DNA of 64,000 nt, taken from contig NZ_BSUO01000001.1 of the NCBI RefSeq assembly GCF_030161635.1, forward strand, positions 4,197,199 to 4,261,198, read 5' to 3'. Each line of letters starts with the position of its first letter. Position 1 is the first letter of the stretch. A program made the translations under genes and the position numbers. Below the pieces are notes generated by a model. That model was given only the letters and a program-made list of their open reading frames with translations, was not told the DNA's origin and ran no database searches. This stretch comes from Mobilicoccus caccae. Lineage in GTDB: Bacteria; Actinomycetota; Actinomycetes; Actinomycetales; Dermatophilaceae. This document shows, one piece after another, positions 34,428-43,953 of this stretch.

Positions 34428-35862
34428 GCAGGAGTTCTTCGGTCACATCATCGAGGGCGAGGAGGTCGAGTCGGTCGACGGCGGCCGGTTCGACGTCTGG
34501 AACCCGTGGACGCAGGAGGTGTGGGCGGAGGCGGCCGAAGGTGGCGCGGAGGACGCCCGTCGGGCGATCGCCTCGGCGCGCCGGGCGTTCGACGAGGGGC
34601 CTTGGCCGAGGATGGGCCGGGTCGAGCGGGCCAAGGCCATCCACCGGCTCGCCGACCTCATGGAGGATCGCGCCGACGACCTCGCCGGCTACGACTCCCG
34701 CAACATGGCCAAGCCGTTCGCGCAGGCCAAACACGACGTGGGCCGTTCGGTGCATAACCTCCGGTTCTTCGCCGACCACCAGCGCGACAACATGGGTCAG
34801 GTGTTCCCGATGGACTCGGGTCACCACAGCTACAGCGAGTTCGGCCCGGCCGGTGTGGTCGCGGCGATCTCGCCGTGGAACTTCCCGCTGATGATGCCCA
34901 CCTGGAAGATCGCGCCGGCCATCGCCTGGGGAAACACGTGCATCATCAAGCCCAGTGAGGACACCCCGGCGTCGGTGACGCTGCTCGGGCGCCTTGCGGT
35001 CGAGGCCGGGTTCCCGCCCGGCGTGCTCAACGTGCTCAACGGGTACGGGGCGCCGGTGGGGTCGACCCTCACCGGTGACGACCGCGTCGACCGCGTGACC
35101 TTCACCCGGTCCTCGGTCACCGGCAAGAAGGTCATGGAGTCCGCGTCGACCCACCTCGCCCCGGTCTCGCTCGAGCTCGGTGGCAAGGGCGCGAACATCG
35201 TGTTCGACGACGCCGACATCGACAACGCTGTCTACTGGGCGGTCGAGGCGATCTTCCGCAACTCCGGGCAGATCTGTCTGGCCGGCTCGCGACTGTTCGT
35301 GCAGGACGGCATCTACGACGAGTTCATGAAGCGCTTCAAGGAGGCGGCCGAGGCGCTGCCGATCGGGGACCCCTTCGACCCGGAGGTGAAGTTCTCTGCG
35401 CTCGCCAGTCGCAAGCACTACGAGAAGGTCAAGAGCTACGTGGACGGCGTGCCGGGTGACGGGGGCACGATCGTCACCGGGGGTGCCGACGAGTCGGGCA
35501 AGTGGCTGGTGCGCCCGACGATCATCACGGGGCTGCCCCTGACCGCCGACGCGTACTGCCAGGAGATCTTCGGCCCCGTCTGCGTCGTCAACCGGTTCTC
35601 GGACGAGGACGAGGTCGTCGGCATGGCCAACGACACCCGCTACGGCCTCAACGCGATGCTCTTCACCGAGAACCTCAGTCGTGCACACCGCGTCTCGAGT
35701 CGGCTGCCCGCCGGCACGGTCTGGGTGAACTGCTTCTTCATCCGCGACCTGCGCACCCCGTTCGGCGGCGTCGGCGACTCCGGCGTCGGCCGCGAGGGCG
35801 GCGACTTCAGCCGCGAGTTCTTCACCGAACCCAAGGCCGTCGTCATGCAGATCGCCCGCTGA
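34420..35862 (+). CDS. dmpC: 2-hydroxymuconic semialdehyde dehydrogenase (aldehyde dehydrogenase family)
   Basis: NAD-dependent oxidation of 2-hydroxymuconic semialdehyde to 4-oxalocrotonate. The 480-residue protein shows ISPWNFPLMMPTWKIAPA (about 151-168), the Glu in LELGGKGANIVF (about 255-266), the catalytic Cys in NSGQICLAGSRLFV (about 284-297) and TRSSVTGKKVM. The same fold also serves 2-aminomuconic semialdehyde, so the upstream substrate could be that. It is the last gene of the operon and is followed by a strong terminator. Confidence 0.9.
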   Translation: MAEQEFFGHIIEGEEVESVDGGRFDVWNPWTQEVWAEAAEGGAEDARRAIASARRAFDEGPWPRMGRVERAKAIHRLADLMEDRADDLAGYDSRNMAKPFAQAKHDVGRSVHNLRFFADHQRDNMGQVFPMDSGHHSYSEFGPAGVVAAISPWNFPLMMPTWKIAPAIAWGNTCIIKPSEDTPASVTLLGRLAVEAGFPPGVLNVLNGYGAPVGSTLTGDDRVDRVTFTRSSVTGKKVMESASTHLAPVSLELGGKGANIVFDDADIDNAVYWAVEAIFRNSGQICLAGSRLFVQDGIYDEFMKRFKEAAEALPIGDPFDPEVKFSALASRKHYEKVKSYVDGVPGDGGTIVTGGADESGKWLVRPTIITGLPLTADAYCQEIFGPVCVVNRFSDEDEVVGMANDTRYGLNAMLFTENLSRAHRVSSRLPAGTVWVNCFFIRDLRTPFGGVGDSGVGREGGDFSREFFTEPKAVVMQIAR

Positions 35863-35880
35863 TCCCGACTCCCGCGCACA

Positions 35881-35915
35881 CAGAACGGCCCCGGCATCCG
35901 CCGGGGCCGTTTCTG
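35881..35915. terminator. Bidirectional terminator between the meta-cleavage operon and the PEPCK-like gene
   Basis: AACGGCCCCGGC (35884-35895) pairs with GCCGGGGCCGTT (35900-35911) around ATCC; flanking CAG and CTG extend the stem with one bulged T (35912). It lies between two converging genes. Confidence 0.88.
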
Positions 35916-35933
35916 CCGAGAGGGCCACGGACC

Positions 35934-38900
35934 TCACCCCAGGCCGGGTTGCCTGCCGAGGGTGCCGACGAGCTTGCTGCGGTAGCCGGGAGTCCGGACC
36001 CGGGCGACGGTGTTCTCCATCTGCCGCAACCGGCCGACGAGCCCCATCCGGGAGACGACCTGTTCGTTGTCGGCCTCGTCGACGAACGTGCGCAACTCGG
36101 TGACGGCGCGCTCGGAGCGGGCGACCTCGGCGTCACGGAAGGCGTCGAGACGCTCGGCGTACCAGTCGGACTCCAGCACCGTCCGGCGGTCGAAGAGGTC
36201 GCGCACCTCCGGCGAGCCGAGCCCGTGCCCGTCGGCGGTGGTGCCGTTCGCCATGATCTCCAGCAGGGCCCGCAAGGGTGGGCAGGCGTACTCGATGGTG
36301 CCGTCGTCGAAGTAGGCCCGGGCCACGCGCTCGTGCGTGGCGATCATCGTGGCCATGGAGTCGGCGAAGACGGCCAGGTCCTGCTCCTCCGGACGCAACA
36401 TCTCCGGCGTGAAGACCACCCCCGGATGCATGAAGATCCGGCCGAAGAACGACGTGGCGAACTTCTCGGTCATCCGGTAGCCCAGCCGGCTGGCCAGGAC
36501 CGGGCGGCCGTCGTGTTCGGTGTCCCGCATCTCCTCCAGGAACCCACCCCGGACGAGGTTGCCGGCGTCGCGCTCCTCGGGAGTCATGCGGGCGAACACC
36601 TCGGGCACCAGCAGGCTGATGTCGTGGTCGACACGCACCTTCGGCCCCACGTACCCGGCTGCGGAGATCCAGCCGTCGTATCCGCAGAGGATGTAGGACA
36701 GGAGCGCCGCGTTGAGGTCCAGGGCGGCCGGCATCGCGTTGAACGGCGCCTTGGTCAGCGCACCCTCGGACCCCGCACCCGTGGTCGAGGGGGACTTGCC
36801 GGTCATGGAGCTGATGAACTCCATGAACAGCTCGGGCAACTCCATGTAGTGCAGAGGGTTGAACGCGGACAGCGGTGGGACACCGCTCTCGGGCGGGTTG
36901 TTGCGCCGCCCCGCCGCCACGACGTCGACGGGGTGGGTGACCGGACGCCTCAGGGAGAGCCCACCGTGCAGGTGGAGGGCGAGGTCGGCGGCGGCCGTGT
37001 TGAGCGGGTCGGACAGGTCGGGGCGGACCTGCAGGTACCTCGGGTTCTTCGTCGGTGCACCGTCGACGATGCGCGGCTCGGAGGAGCAGACGACGTAGGT
37101 GGGGTGGCTCCCGTCGTCCTCGGGGGAGTGGGCGAACGAGGTGAGCAGGTCCTTCATCGGGCTCGTGAACGCGCTGAAGGCGATGGAGTCCTGGTGCAGC
37201 TTGCGCACGTCCTCCCGCGTCAACGGTTCGAAGTTGGACAGGAACGTGCCCGGGCCGACGATGTCGCGCTCCGCCTGCCCGTCGTAACCGCGGTGGACCG
37301 CGTCGTCGGGCCGCTGGAAGAGGAATGCCTCGGCGTTCGTCACGACCTTGCGCGAGGCGGAGTCGGGCACGTCGACGCCGTCGAGGACGTCACCGGGCAC
37401 GACGATGCTCGCGGTGATGTCGTCCTCCGTCTGCACCTTGACGGCGGGGCTGAAGTCGGGGCGCAGACCGAACAGTCGCCACGACCCGTCCGTGTCGAAC
37501 CCGACCCGCAGCATGTGGATGCGGATCTTGCGGTCGTCCAGGCGCACCTGGTTGCCGCTGCGGCCGTTGATGATGCCGACGCTGAAGTGACTGCGCCAGT
37601 CCTCGCCCCACTCGGGACGGTAGGAGTCCTTGACGACGTAGACGAGCTCCTTGACGTGCTGGGGGATCGTGTCCAGCCACGCGTTGTACTCCTCCGAGTA
37701 CTCCGCCCGCTGGGTGAGGAGCTTGATGACGCTGCCGGCGCTGCGGTCGGGTGAGAGGACGCTGCGGTGGTCGGAGCCGTTGCGGTCCTCATCGGCGAAC
37801 CGGTCGGCGTAGTCGCGCCGGAGGATCTCCTCGACGGCGTCGAGGTCGGCGGGCAGATCCGCGGTGTAGCTGGTGCCCGACACGAACGCATCGGAGATGG
37901 CCTTGGAGATCTCGGACTTGCCGCCGCCGGAGACCGTGCTCGGCTTGTGGCAGGACGTGGCCCGGCTCGAGGTGCCGACCAGGTTCCACTCCTTCGGGTG
38001 CTCCGGGTCCTGATGGAGGCGGACCCGGTAACCACCGGGGCCGATGTAGATGCGGTCGGCACGCAGGGGGATCCGTCGGGTCTCCCCACCCGGTCCCTCC
38101 CAGGTCACCGACTGCTCGCGCAGACGGTAGGTGGACCGCTCGGGGACCAGGACGAGCTCCTCGTGCTCCCGGTCGAACGCGTGACCTTCAGGCTGCACCT
38201 CGAAGCGGTCGGGGTCCCGTGCCAGCACCTCCTCGATCGTCTGACCGGGCTCGGTGTAGACGTCGGTGAACTCCCGGCCGAGGTCGTAGCTCGGGAACAC
38301 CAGGGCGCCGCCCGCGTGCTCCTCCTCCACGCCGCCGTAGAGGTTGGCCGAGTACCCGATCTGGGTCTTGACCTCCTTCTTGCAGTACCCGAAGTAGCTG
38401 TCGGCGATGAGCGTCACGATGACGCCGCGCTCGTCACGGGCGCAGATCTTGAACGCGCCTCCGTCGTTGTACTTCTCCTGCGGGCTGCTCCAGCACATGC
38501 CGTCGCGCTTCTGCCGCTCGGTCGCCTCGTCGACGTGCGGCAGGCCGAGCTCCTTCTTGGTCAGCCGCGTCAGGTGCGGGGCGAGGATGACGCACCCGGT
38601 GGTCCCGGTCCACGTGCCCGGATCGAGGGCCGCGTCGTTCTCTGGCAGGAACGGGTCGCCGCCGTTGCCGAAGATGCTCTCGACGAAGTCGAGATTGGAG
38701 ACGAGCCCGCCGGGCACGATGAAGCGGATCTCCATCCGGCGTTCCCGCGCGTACCCGGGGACCTCCGGGACGACGACGGGACGAAGGAGGAGGGAGACGA
38801 AACAGGCTGCGGGATCTGCCTCGTCGGCAGTGAACGGCAGCGTCATCGACTCTGCGGGTGGGTGCACGGCGTGCTCGACCAGCCGCCCGAACACCGCGGC

Positions 38901-39340
38901 GGGGACGGCCTTCTTGTCGTCCGGCACCGGGAGGCCGCCGTCGGCGATGTGGAAGACCCCGGCCGTCGTGCGACGGTCGCTCGCCGGGTTGTGCAGAACG
39001 CCGTTGGCGATGCGGTAGCTGCTCACGAGGGGGAGGTGAACCGGTCTCCGCCGACCGGGAGGGACAGCGTGCGGGCCAACCCGGGCCGGTCCAGCACGAA
39101 CGTGCGGTGGGGCAACTGGGGGCGGATCCCGGTGTCGGCGAGGTAGTCGGCGAGGAAGGTCTCGATCCGCTGGTCCGCCGAGCACGGCCGTTCGGAGAGG
39201 CGGCGGGAGAACTCCCGTTGCCGGTCGAGCAGCGGGGCCACGAGTTCGCCGACCCGGTTCGGGTCGGGCGCCGACACCCCGGGATGTCCCAGGAGTGCGA
39301 GTCGCAGGTTGATCATCGAGGTCTGGTCGGAATGCGCCAT
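35934..39340 (-). pseudogene. Very large protein resembling PPi-type phosphoenolpyruvate carboxykinase, frameshifted
   Basis: A chain of about 1,135 residues if repaired. N-terminal 104 residues run from the ATG at 39340 (MAHSDQTSMINLRLALLG, after GAAGGAC); the frame then breaks in the five-G run (plus strand) at 39029-39033, and one extra base joins it to LVSSYRIANGVLHNPASDRR and the rest. Notable conserved-looking blocks are DSYFGYCKKEVKTQIGYSAN (about 315-333) and SCHKPSTVSGGGKSEISK (about 463-480). Length, sequence style and actinobacterial origin fit the PPi-dependent PEP carboxykinases described from Propionibacterium and Entamoeba, which use pyrophosphate in place of a nucleotide; I recall the family only in outline, so this is a tentative call. 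It stands alone behind its own promoter region. Confidence 0.5.
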
Positions 39341-39400
39341 GTCGTCCTTCTCGCGGTAGGCGGGGCGTCCTGCGTATCGAAGGTGGGGGGATGGTGCCGC

Positions 39401-39430
39401 GACGGCCCCGGGCGATCGCCCGGGGCCGTC
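39401..39430 (-). terminator. Terminator after the PhzF gene
   Basis: A perfect 30-bp palindrome: GACGGCCCCGGGCGA (39401-39415) followed by its inverse (39416-39430). It lies 27 bases beyond the leftward PhzF stop and 61 bases before the start of the PEPCK-like gene. Confidence 0.85.
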
Positions 39431-39456
39431 ATCCATTGGGGGACCTCAGGTACCGA

Positions 39457-40311
39457 TCAGGAGGGGTTGAGCTCGAAGCGGCCCGTGGCGACCTGGTTGA
39501 CGTGGCCGCCGACGAAGACGTCGCCGTTCTCCTCGACCGTGAGGTCGGTGAACGACGGGCGGCCGACCTGCGCACCCTGGGAGATGCGGATACGGCCGGG
39601 GCGACCGTTGGCCGCCATCCAGTGACCCAGGTGCGCGGCGCCCGAACCGGTGGCCGCGACCTCCACGACACCACCCTGCGGGCCGTAGAACATGCGGGAC
39701 TCGACCTGGCCGTCGGCGGTGTCGGCCCACACGTACACCTGCGGTTCGGTGTTGAGCAGCATCGCGTAGGAGTGCAGCATGCGGGCGTCCAGGTGGGCCT
39801 TGCGCACGTCCTCGACCGTCTTGACCGGCAGCACGATGCCCGAGCGGCCGGAGTCGACGACCATGACCTCACCCTCGATGGACTCCATGCGCAGGCCGAC
39901 CAGCGAGGCGAGGATCTGCGGGGTCGACTTGAGGTGACGCACCTCGGCCTTGGTGGCCTTGATGACCCAGTTGTCCTTGCCCTCGGGCCGTACGGTGACG
40001 TCGTCGACGGTGCGGGAGGTCAGACGCATCTCCTGGCGGACCCCGTCGTGCATGTCGCTGATGACGTGCGCCGCGCCCAGGGTGGCGCTACCGGCGAACC
40101 GTCCCTCGCCACCTGCGGAGAGGACCCGGATGCGTCCACCCTCCGGCGAGGACTCCCGGACGAAGACCGTCTCCAGGTTCATCTGCTGCGACAGGTGCTT
40201 CATGAGGTCGTCGTCCATGTCCCCGGCGTTCTCGAAGACACACAGGGCGTTGCCCGAGAACGGGTCGTCCTTCTTGGCGAAGACGTTGATGATCCGATAC
40301 GTGAGGTCCAT
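39457..40311 (-). CDS. PhzF-family isomerase
   Basis: A 284-residue protein of the diaminopimelate-epimerase fold. It shows INVFAKKDDPFSGNALCVFE at the N-terminus, the catalytic Glu in QQMNLETVFVRE (about 43-54), and the phosphate/backbone loops GRFAGSATLGAAHV and VAATGSGAAHLGHWM. PhzF proteins isomerise or hydrate small acids; the true substrate here is unknown. It is a single-gene unit between the thioesterase gene and a terminator. Confidence 0.9.
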   Translation of the reverse strand: MDLTYRIINVFAKKDDPFSGNALCVFENAGDMDDDLMKHLSQQMNLETVFVRESSPEGGRIRVLSAGGEGRFAGSATLGAAHVISDMHDGVRQEMRLTSRTVDDVTVRPEGKDNWVIKATKAEVRHLKSTPQILASLVGLRMESIEGEVMVVDSGRSGIVLPVKTVEDVRKAHLDARMLHSYAMLLNTEPQVYVWADTADGQVESRMFYGPQGGVVEVAATGSGAAHLGHWMAANGRPGRIRISQGAQVGRPSFTDLTVEENGDVFVGGHVNQVATGRFELNPS

Positions 40312-40436
40312 TCTCCGAGCCTATGCGGCGGAGGAACATCGCGGGGAACTACTGCTCCACTCCCGGCTGCGAAACCGGTCACGACGTGGCCGTGCCCAGG
40401 CGCCGCGAGGCGCCGCGGGGGCGCCGCGGGGGAGTC

Positions 40437-41258
40437 TCAGGACCGGGTGGGGATCTCGCGCACCGTGAGGATCTGTTCGGCGCGACCGACGGGGCCGCGG
40501 ATGTCGTGCAGGACCGAGGAGGTCAGTCCGACGCCCGTCTCACCGAACACGACGTCGGTGTCGAACCCCACCCAGCCGGCGATCGGTGTGCGGAAGAAGT
40601 GGATGGTGAGGTCGAGGTTGGGGAACATCCACTCACGCGGGTGGGCACGGGTCGCGATGCCGTTGGCCGTGTCGACCAGCCCGACGTACGTGGCGAGTTC
40701 GCTGGCGTCGACGTCCTCGATGAGCGTCTTGGGGGAGCACAGCCACACGCGGCCGTCGCCGGGCACCGAGGCCGGGTCGCGGCGGAACTCCAGGGAGGCG
40801 ATGTAGCCGCCCGCCCACGTGTCCGTGCCGTCCCAGGCGGGCAGCGAGTCGGGGCTGCTCATCGGCTCGGGAAAGCCACCGGCGACCGCGGTGCTGTCCT
40901 GCCGCGACAGCCGCCACCCGCGCGCGCGGACCACGGGACGACCCGCCACGCTGAGGACGGCCTCGTCGAGCTCGATGGTGCGTCCCGGCCGGATGGTGCG
41001 GCATTCGACCGTGCTCGGCGCCGCGGGGATCATGCCGAGGATCTCGAACGTGATGCGCGAGAGCTGCATGTCGTCGCGGCCGTTGAACGTCTCCAGGCAG
41101 TGCGCGACGAGCCCGGACACCGGAGCCATGTGCTGCTCGTCGGTCTGCCAGGCGCCCTGGGCGTGCAGGGTCGGCATGAACGTGTCCTCGTCGATCTGCC
41201 GGTAGTAGCTCGGGGAGTCGGCGGCGAGGCCCAGGGGATTCGTCTCGCGGTCGGTCAT
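40437..41258 (-). CDS. Acyl-CoA thioesterase-like (TesB/hot-dog) protein
   Basis: A 273-residue protein with two hot-dog halves: GLVAHCLETFNGRDDMQLSR with ITFEILGMIPAAPSTVEC in the first and PNLDLTIHFFRTPIAGWVGF with ETGVGLTSSVLHDIRGPVG in the second, the pattern of the double hot-dog thioesterases. It would hydrolyse an acyl-CoA. Its start overlaps the ROK regulator's stop (ATGA), so both are one leftward operon. The specific acyl group is not evident. Confidence 0.8.
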   Translation of the reverse strand: MTDRETNPLGLAADSPSYYRQIDEDTFMPTLHAQGAWQTDEQHMAPVSGLVAHCLETFNGRDDMQLSRITFEILGMIPAAPSTVECRTIRPGRTIELDEAVLSVAGRPVVRARGWRLSRQDSTAVAGGFPEPMSSPDSLPAWDGTDTWAGGYIASLEFRRDPASVPGDGRVWLCSPKTLIEDVDASELATYVGLVDTANGIATRAHPREWMFPNLDLTIHFFRTPIAGWVGFDTDVVFGETGVGLTSSVLHDIRGPVGRAEQILTVREIPTRS

Positions 41259-42385
41259 GGTCGCAGCGTAGTCGGCGAGGTCGCCGGGAGCTGCTCTGCG
41301 AGGAGGTCGGCGCGGGCGAGGTCGGTGGCGGCCAGGCGGACGCCGACCCGGGAGGCCGAGGGGACCCGCCCCAGGCGGACCGGCACGCGGTGGGGAGCGA
41401 GCTCCGCGAGGGTCTGCTCGAGGCAGGAGGCCAGTCCGTCGAGGTCGGCCCAGGGCCCGCCCAGCACGATGTCGGCCGGCTCGGTGAGGGCGATCGTCGA
41501 GGCCAGCACGCCGGCGACGACCGAGACCAGCGATGTGCGGGATTCCTCGCTCTGCCAACCGCGCCGCAGGGCGGGGACGTCGATGGCCGTCCCGCCGGGG
41601 GTGAGCAGCCCCAGGGCGTCGAGGGCGTCGAGCGCCCGCATCGCCCGGCCGTCCGGACCGGACGTCAGCACGTGCGCGATCTCCCCGGCCAGGCCGCGGG
41701 CGCCGGTGACGAGCCTCCCGCCGTCGACGACGGCCGCACCGAGGCCGGTGCCGAGGAACACGTACACGAAGCTCGAGGCGTCGCGCTCCTCGGTGTCTCC
41801 GCCGGCATCCTTCTCACGCATCTCGGCGAGCGCCGCCCAGTGCACGTCGTTGTCGACGACGCCGTGCGGCCCCACGAGATCGGCGAGGTCGACCTCGCCG
41901 GTGACGAACGGCGATCCGCTGAGGTGAACCAGGCGCGCGGCCGAACGATCCACCGGCTCGGCGACGGACAGGGCGCGCAGCGGGAGGTCGTGGCCGACGG
42001 CCCGTTCGGTCGCGAGGATGACGTCGGAGAGGGCCGCTCGTAGTCCGGCCGGGTCCGTGCTCCGTCCGACCATCCGGTCTTCCCGATGCCGTAGTTCACC
42101 TGCCGCGTCGACGCATTCGGCGACGATGCCCTCGGGGCCGGCGTCGAGGGCCAGGGCGAGTCCCGCGTGCGGGGCGAGTTCGTAGTACACGCCCACCCGG
42201 CCACGTCCGCCCTCCTTGAGCCCGGCCTCGACGAGCGTTCCGGCCTCGACGAGGCGACGGACGCTCTCCGACGCCGTCGGCTTGGACACCCCGGCCGCGA
42301 CGGCGATGTCGGCCCGGGTCAGGCGTCCGGAGGCGAGCAGGGCGGTCAGGACGTGCCTGTCGGTGTCGATGCGCACCCGTTGCAT
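41255..42385 (-). CDS. ROK-family transcriptional regulator
   Basis: A 376-residue repressor: an N-terminal winged helix (RLTRADIAVAAGVSKPTASESVRRLVEAG) and a ROK sugar-kinase-like domain with the ATP/sugar fold (DNDVHWAALAEMRE; VFLGTGLGAAVVDGGRLVTGARGLAGEIAH). The zinc-binding CxCGxxGC motif of classical ROK proteins is absent; TSGPDGRAMRALDALDALG stands in its place. It is divergent from the DUF1479 gene and co-transcribed with the thioesterase gene. A palindrome lies 18 bases upstream of its start. Confidence 0.88.
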   Translation of the reverse strand: MQRVRIDTDRHVLTALLASGRLTRADIAVAAGVSKPTASESVRRLVEAGTLVEAGLKEGGRGRVGVYYELAPHAGLALALDAGPEGIVAECVDAAGELRHREDRMVGRSTDPAGLRAALSDVILATERAVGHDLPLRALSVAEPVDRSAARLVHLSGSPFVTGEVDLADLVGPHGVVDNDVHWAALAEMREKDAGGDTEERDASSFVYVFLGTGLGAAVVDGGRLVTGARGLAGEIAHVLTSGPDGRAMRALDALDALGLLTPGGTAIDVPALRRGWQSEESRTSLVSVVAGVLASTIALTEPADIVLGGPWADLDGLASCLEQTLAELAPHRVPVRLGRVPSASRVGVRLAATDLARADLLAEQLPATSPTTLRP

Positions 42386-42402
42386 GGTCACTCTCCGATT
42401 CA

Positions 42403-42417
42403 GTAAGGGCCCTTTAC
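42403..42417. promoter_or_regulatory. Palindromic operator between the ROK and DUF1479 genes
   Basis: GTAAGGGCCCTTTAC centres on the perfect 10-bp palindrome AAGGGCCCTT (42405-42414), in an AT-richer stretch (TTTACAAAATAG). It lies between two divergent genes and is the best candidate ROK-binding site. Confidence 0.55.
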
Positions 42418-42497
42418 AAAATAGCGCGATCCTGCCAGGATCGGAAGCAGACAGCATGATCCGCCCACGAAGACGTCCGAGAACGAGGAGTGAAGGC

Positions 42498-43778
42498 ATG
42501 ACCACCCAGCCGCTTCCCACCCTTCCCCACTGGGAGACCGAACCCGAGGACAGGGCCGCCGCCACCCGCGAGATCAAGGCCGCCCTGCGCGCTCGTATCG
42601 CGGCGTCCGGCCGCACCGTCGAGGAGGTCTTCGCCGCCGTCGAGGACAAGGTCCGCGTCGAGGTCGAGCAGGTCGAGGCCGAGCTCGCCGCTGGTGAGAA
42701 CCCGTGGCCCGTCGTGCAGTACGACGACATCGAGGCCGGCACGGTCGCTCCCGAACTCCTCGAGAAGATCCGGCGTCGCGGCTGCGCGATCGTCCGCGGC
42801 CACTTTCCCCGCGAGCAGGCGCAGGAGTGGGACTCCCGCATCGTCGAGTACGTCGAGTCCAACGACTTCTTCGAGAACTACCGCGGTCCGGGCGACGACT
42901 TCTTCGGCACCGTCGGCAGCAAGCCCGAGATCTACCCCATCTACTGGAGCCACCCGCAGATGGAGGCCCGCACCTCGCCGCGGATGGCGCGCGTCCAGGC
43001 GTTCCTCAACTCGTTCTGGACACACGAGTCGGAGGGGCGCACGTGGTTCGACCCCAACCGGGACTCGCTGTACCCCGACCGCATCCGGCGCCGGCCTCCG
43101 GGCGCGGACTCCGGTGGTCTGGGCACGCACCTCGACCCGGGCACGATCGACCTGTGGATGAGTGAGGGCTACCAGCAGCACTTCCGCCACCTCTTCTCCG
43201 GGGAGGTCGAGAAGTACGACCCGTGGGACGCCGCCTACCGCACCGAGGCCGCGCAGTTCCCCGGAACGACGATGTGCTCGGCATTCCGCACCTTCCAGGG
43301 CTGGACGGCGCTGTCCGACATGGCCCACGACCAGGGCGTGCTGCACACGGTGCCCATCCCGCACGCCATGGCCTACCTCATGCTGCGGCCGCTGCTGGAG
43401 GATGTCCCCGACGACGACATGTGCGGCGTGCGCCCCAACCAGGTGTTCCCCGCCAACGAGCAGTGGCACCCCCTGCTCATGCGCGCCGTGGCCGGCATCC
43501 CCGACGTGCAGGCCGGGGACTCCGTGTGGTGGCACTGCGACATGATCCACGGCGTCGACCCCGTCACCGACCAGCAGGGGTGGGGCAACGTGATGTACAT
43601 CCCCGCCGCGCCGTGGTGCAAGAAGAACGAGGACTACGCCGACGACGTCCGCAAGGCCTTCCGCGGCGGTGAGAGCCCGAGCGACTTCCCCGAGGAGCAC
43701 TACGAGGTCGACTGGCAGAACCGCTACCGCGAGGACGAACTCAACGAGGTCGGACGCCGGGGTATGGGCTTGATCTGA
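42498..43778 (+). CDS. DUF1479 (YbiU-like) putative Fe/2-oxoglutarate oxygenase
   Basis: A 426-residue protein. The iron ligands fit a jelly-roll oxygenase: GTHLDPGTIDLWM (HxD) and a distal His in WWHCDMIHGVDPVT; FRTFQGWTALSDMAHDQGVLHTVPI is a strong DUF1479 block. DUF1479 is uncharacterised, but the fold suggests a hydroxylase. The start follows AACGAGGAGTGAAGGC. It is divergent from a ROK regulator that may control it, possibly with a sugar-like effector. Confidence 0.85.
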   Translation: MTTQPLPTLPHWETEPEDRAAATREIKAALRARIAASGRTVEEVFAAVEDKVRVEVEQVEAELAAGENPWPVVQYDDIEAGTVAPELLEKIRRRGCAIVRGHFPREQAQEWDSRIVEYVESNDFFENYRGPGDDFFGTVGSKPEIYPIYWSHPQMEARTSPRMARVQAFLNSFWTHESEGRTWFDPNRDSLYPDRIRRRPPGADSGGLGTHLDPGTIDLWMSEGYQQHFRHLFSGEVEKYDPWDAAYRTEAAQFPGTTMCSAFRTFQGWTALSDMAHDQGVLHTVPIPHAMAYLMLRPLLEDVPDDDMCGVRPNQVFPANEQWHPLLMRAVAGIPDVQAGDSVWWHCDMIHGVDPVTDQQGWGNVMYIPAAPWCKKNEDYADDVRKAFRGGESPSDFPEEHYEVDWQNRYREDELNEVGRRGMGLI

Positions 43779-43781
43779 GGT

Positions 43782-43798
43782 CCGGTCTCAGCGTCACC
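43782..43798 (-). repeat. Inverted copy of the 29458 palindrome arm
   Basis: CCGGTCTCAGCGTCACC is the exact reverse complement of the 17 bases at 29458-29474. It begins 4 bases after the DUF1479 stop, with a small CTGAG/CTCAG hairpin (43775-43791) overlapping it, but without the long partner arm. It is a half-copy of the repeat and possibly a weak terminator. Confidence 0.6.
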
Positions 43799-43953
43799 CT
43801 CACCACGCCGGGGGAGCTTGGGACGGGGCAGGTCTTCGGGCCGGTCGAGGGGCCTTCGGCACTAGGTTGGGAGGCGAGCCGTCGGCGCCCGGTCACCGGT
43901 CGGGGCCGGCGTGGCGTACTCCCACCCACCCGAGCAGGAGGAGGTCGTTCCCG

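Noticed and set aside
35502-37754. A 750-residue rightward open frame
   Set aside because: It is a shadow of the semialdehyde dehydrogenase and the large leftward PEPCK-like gene; no domain is recognisable.
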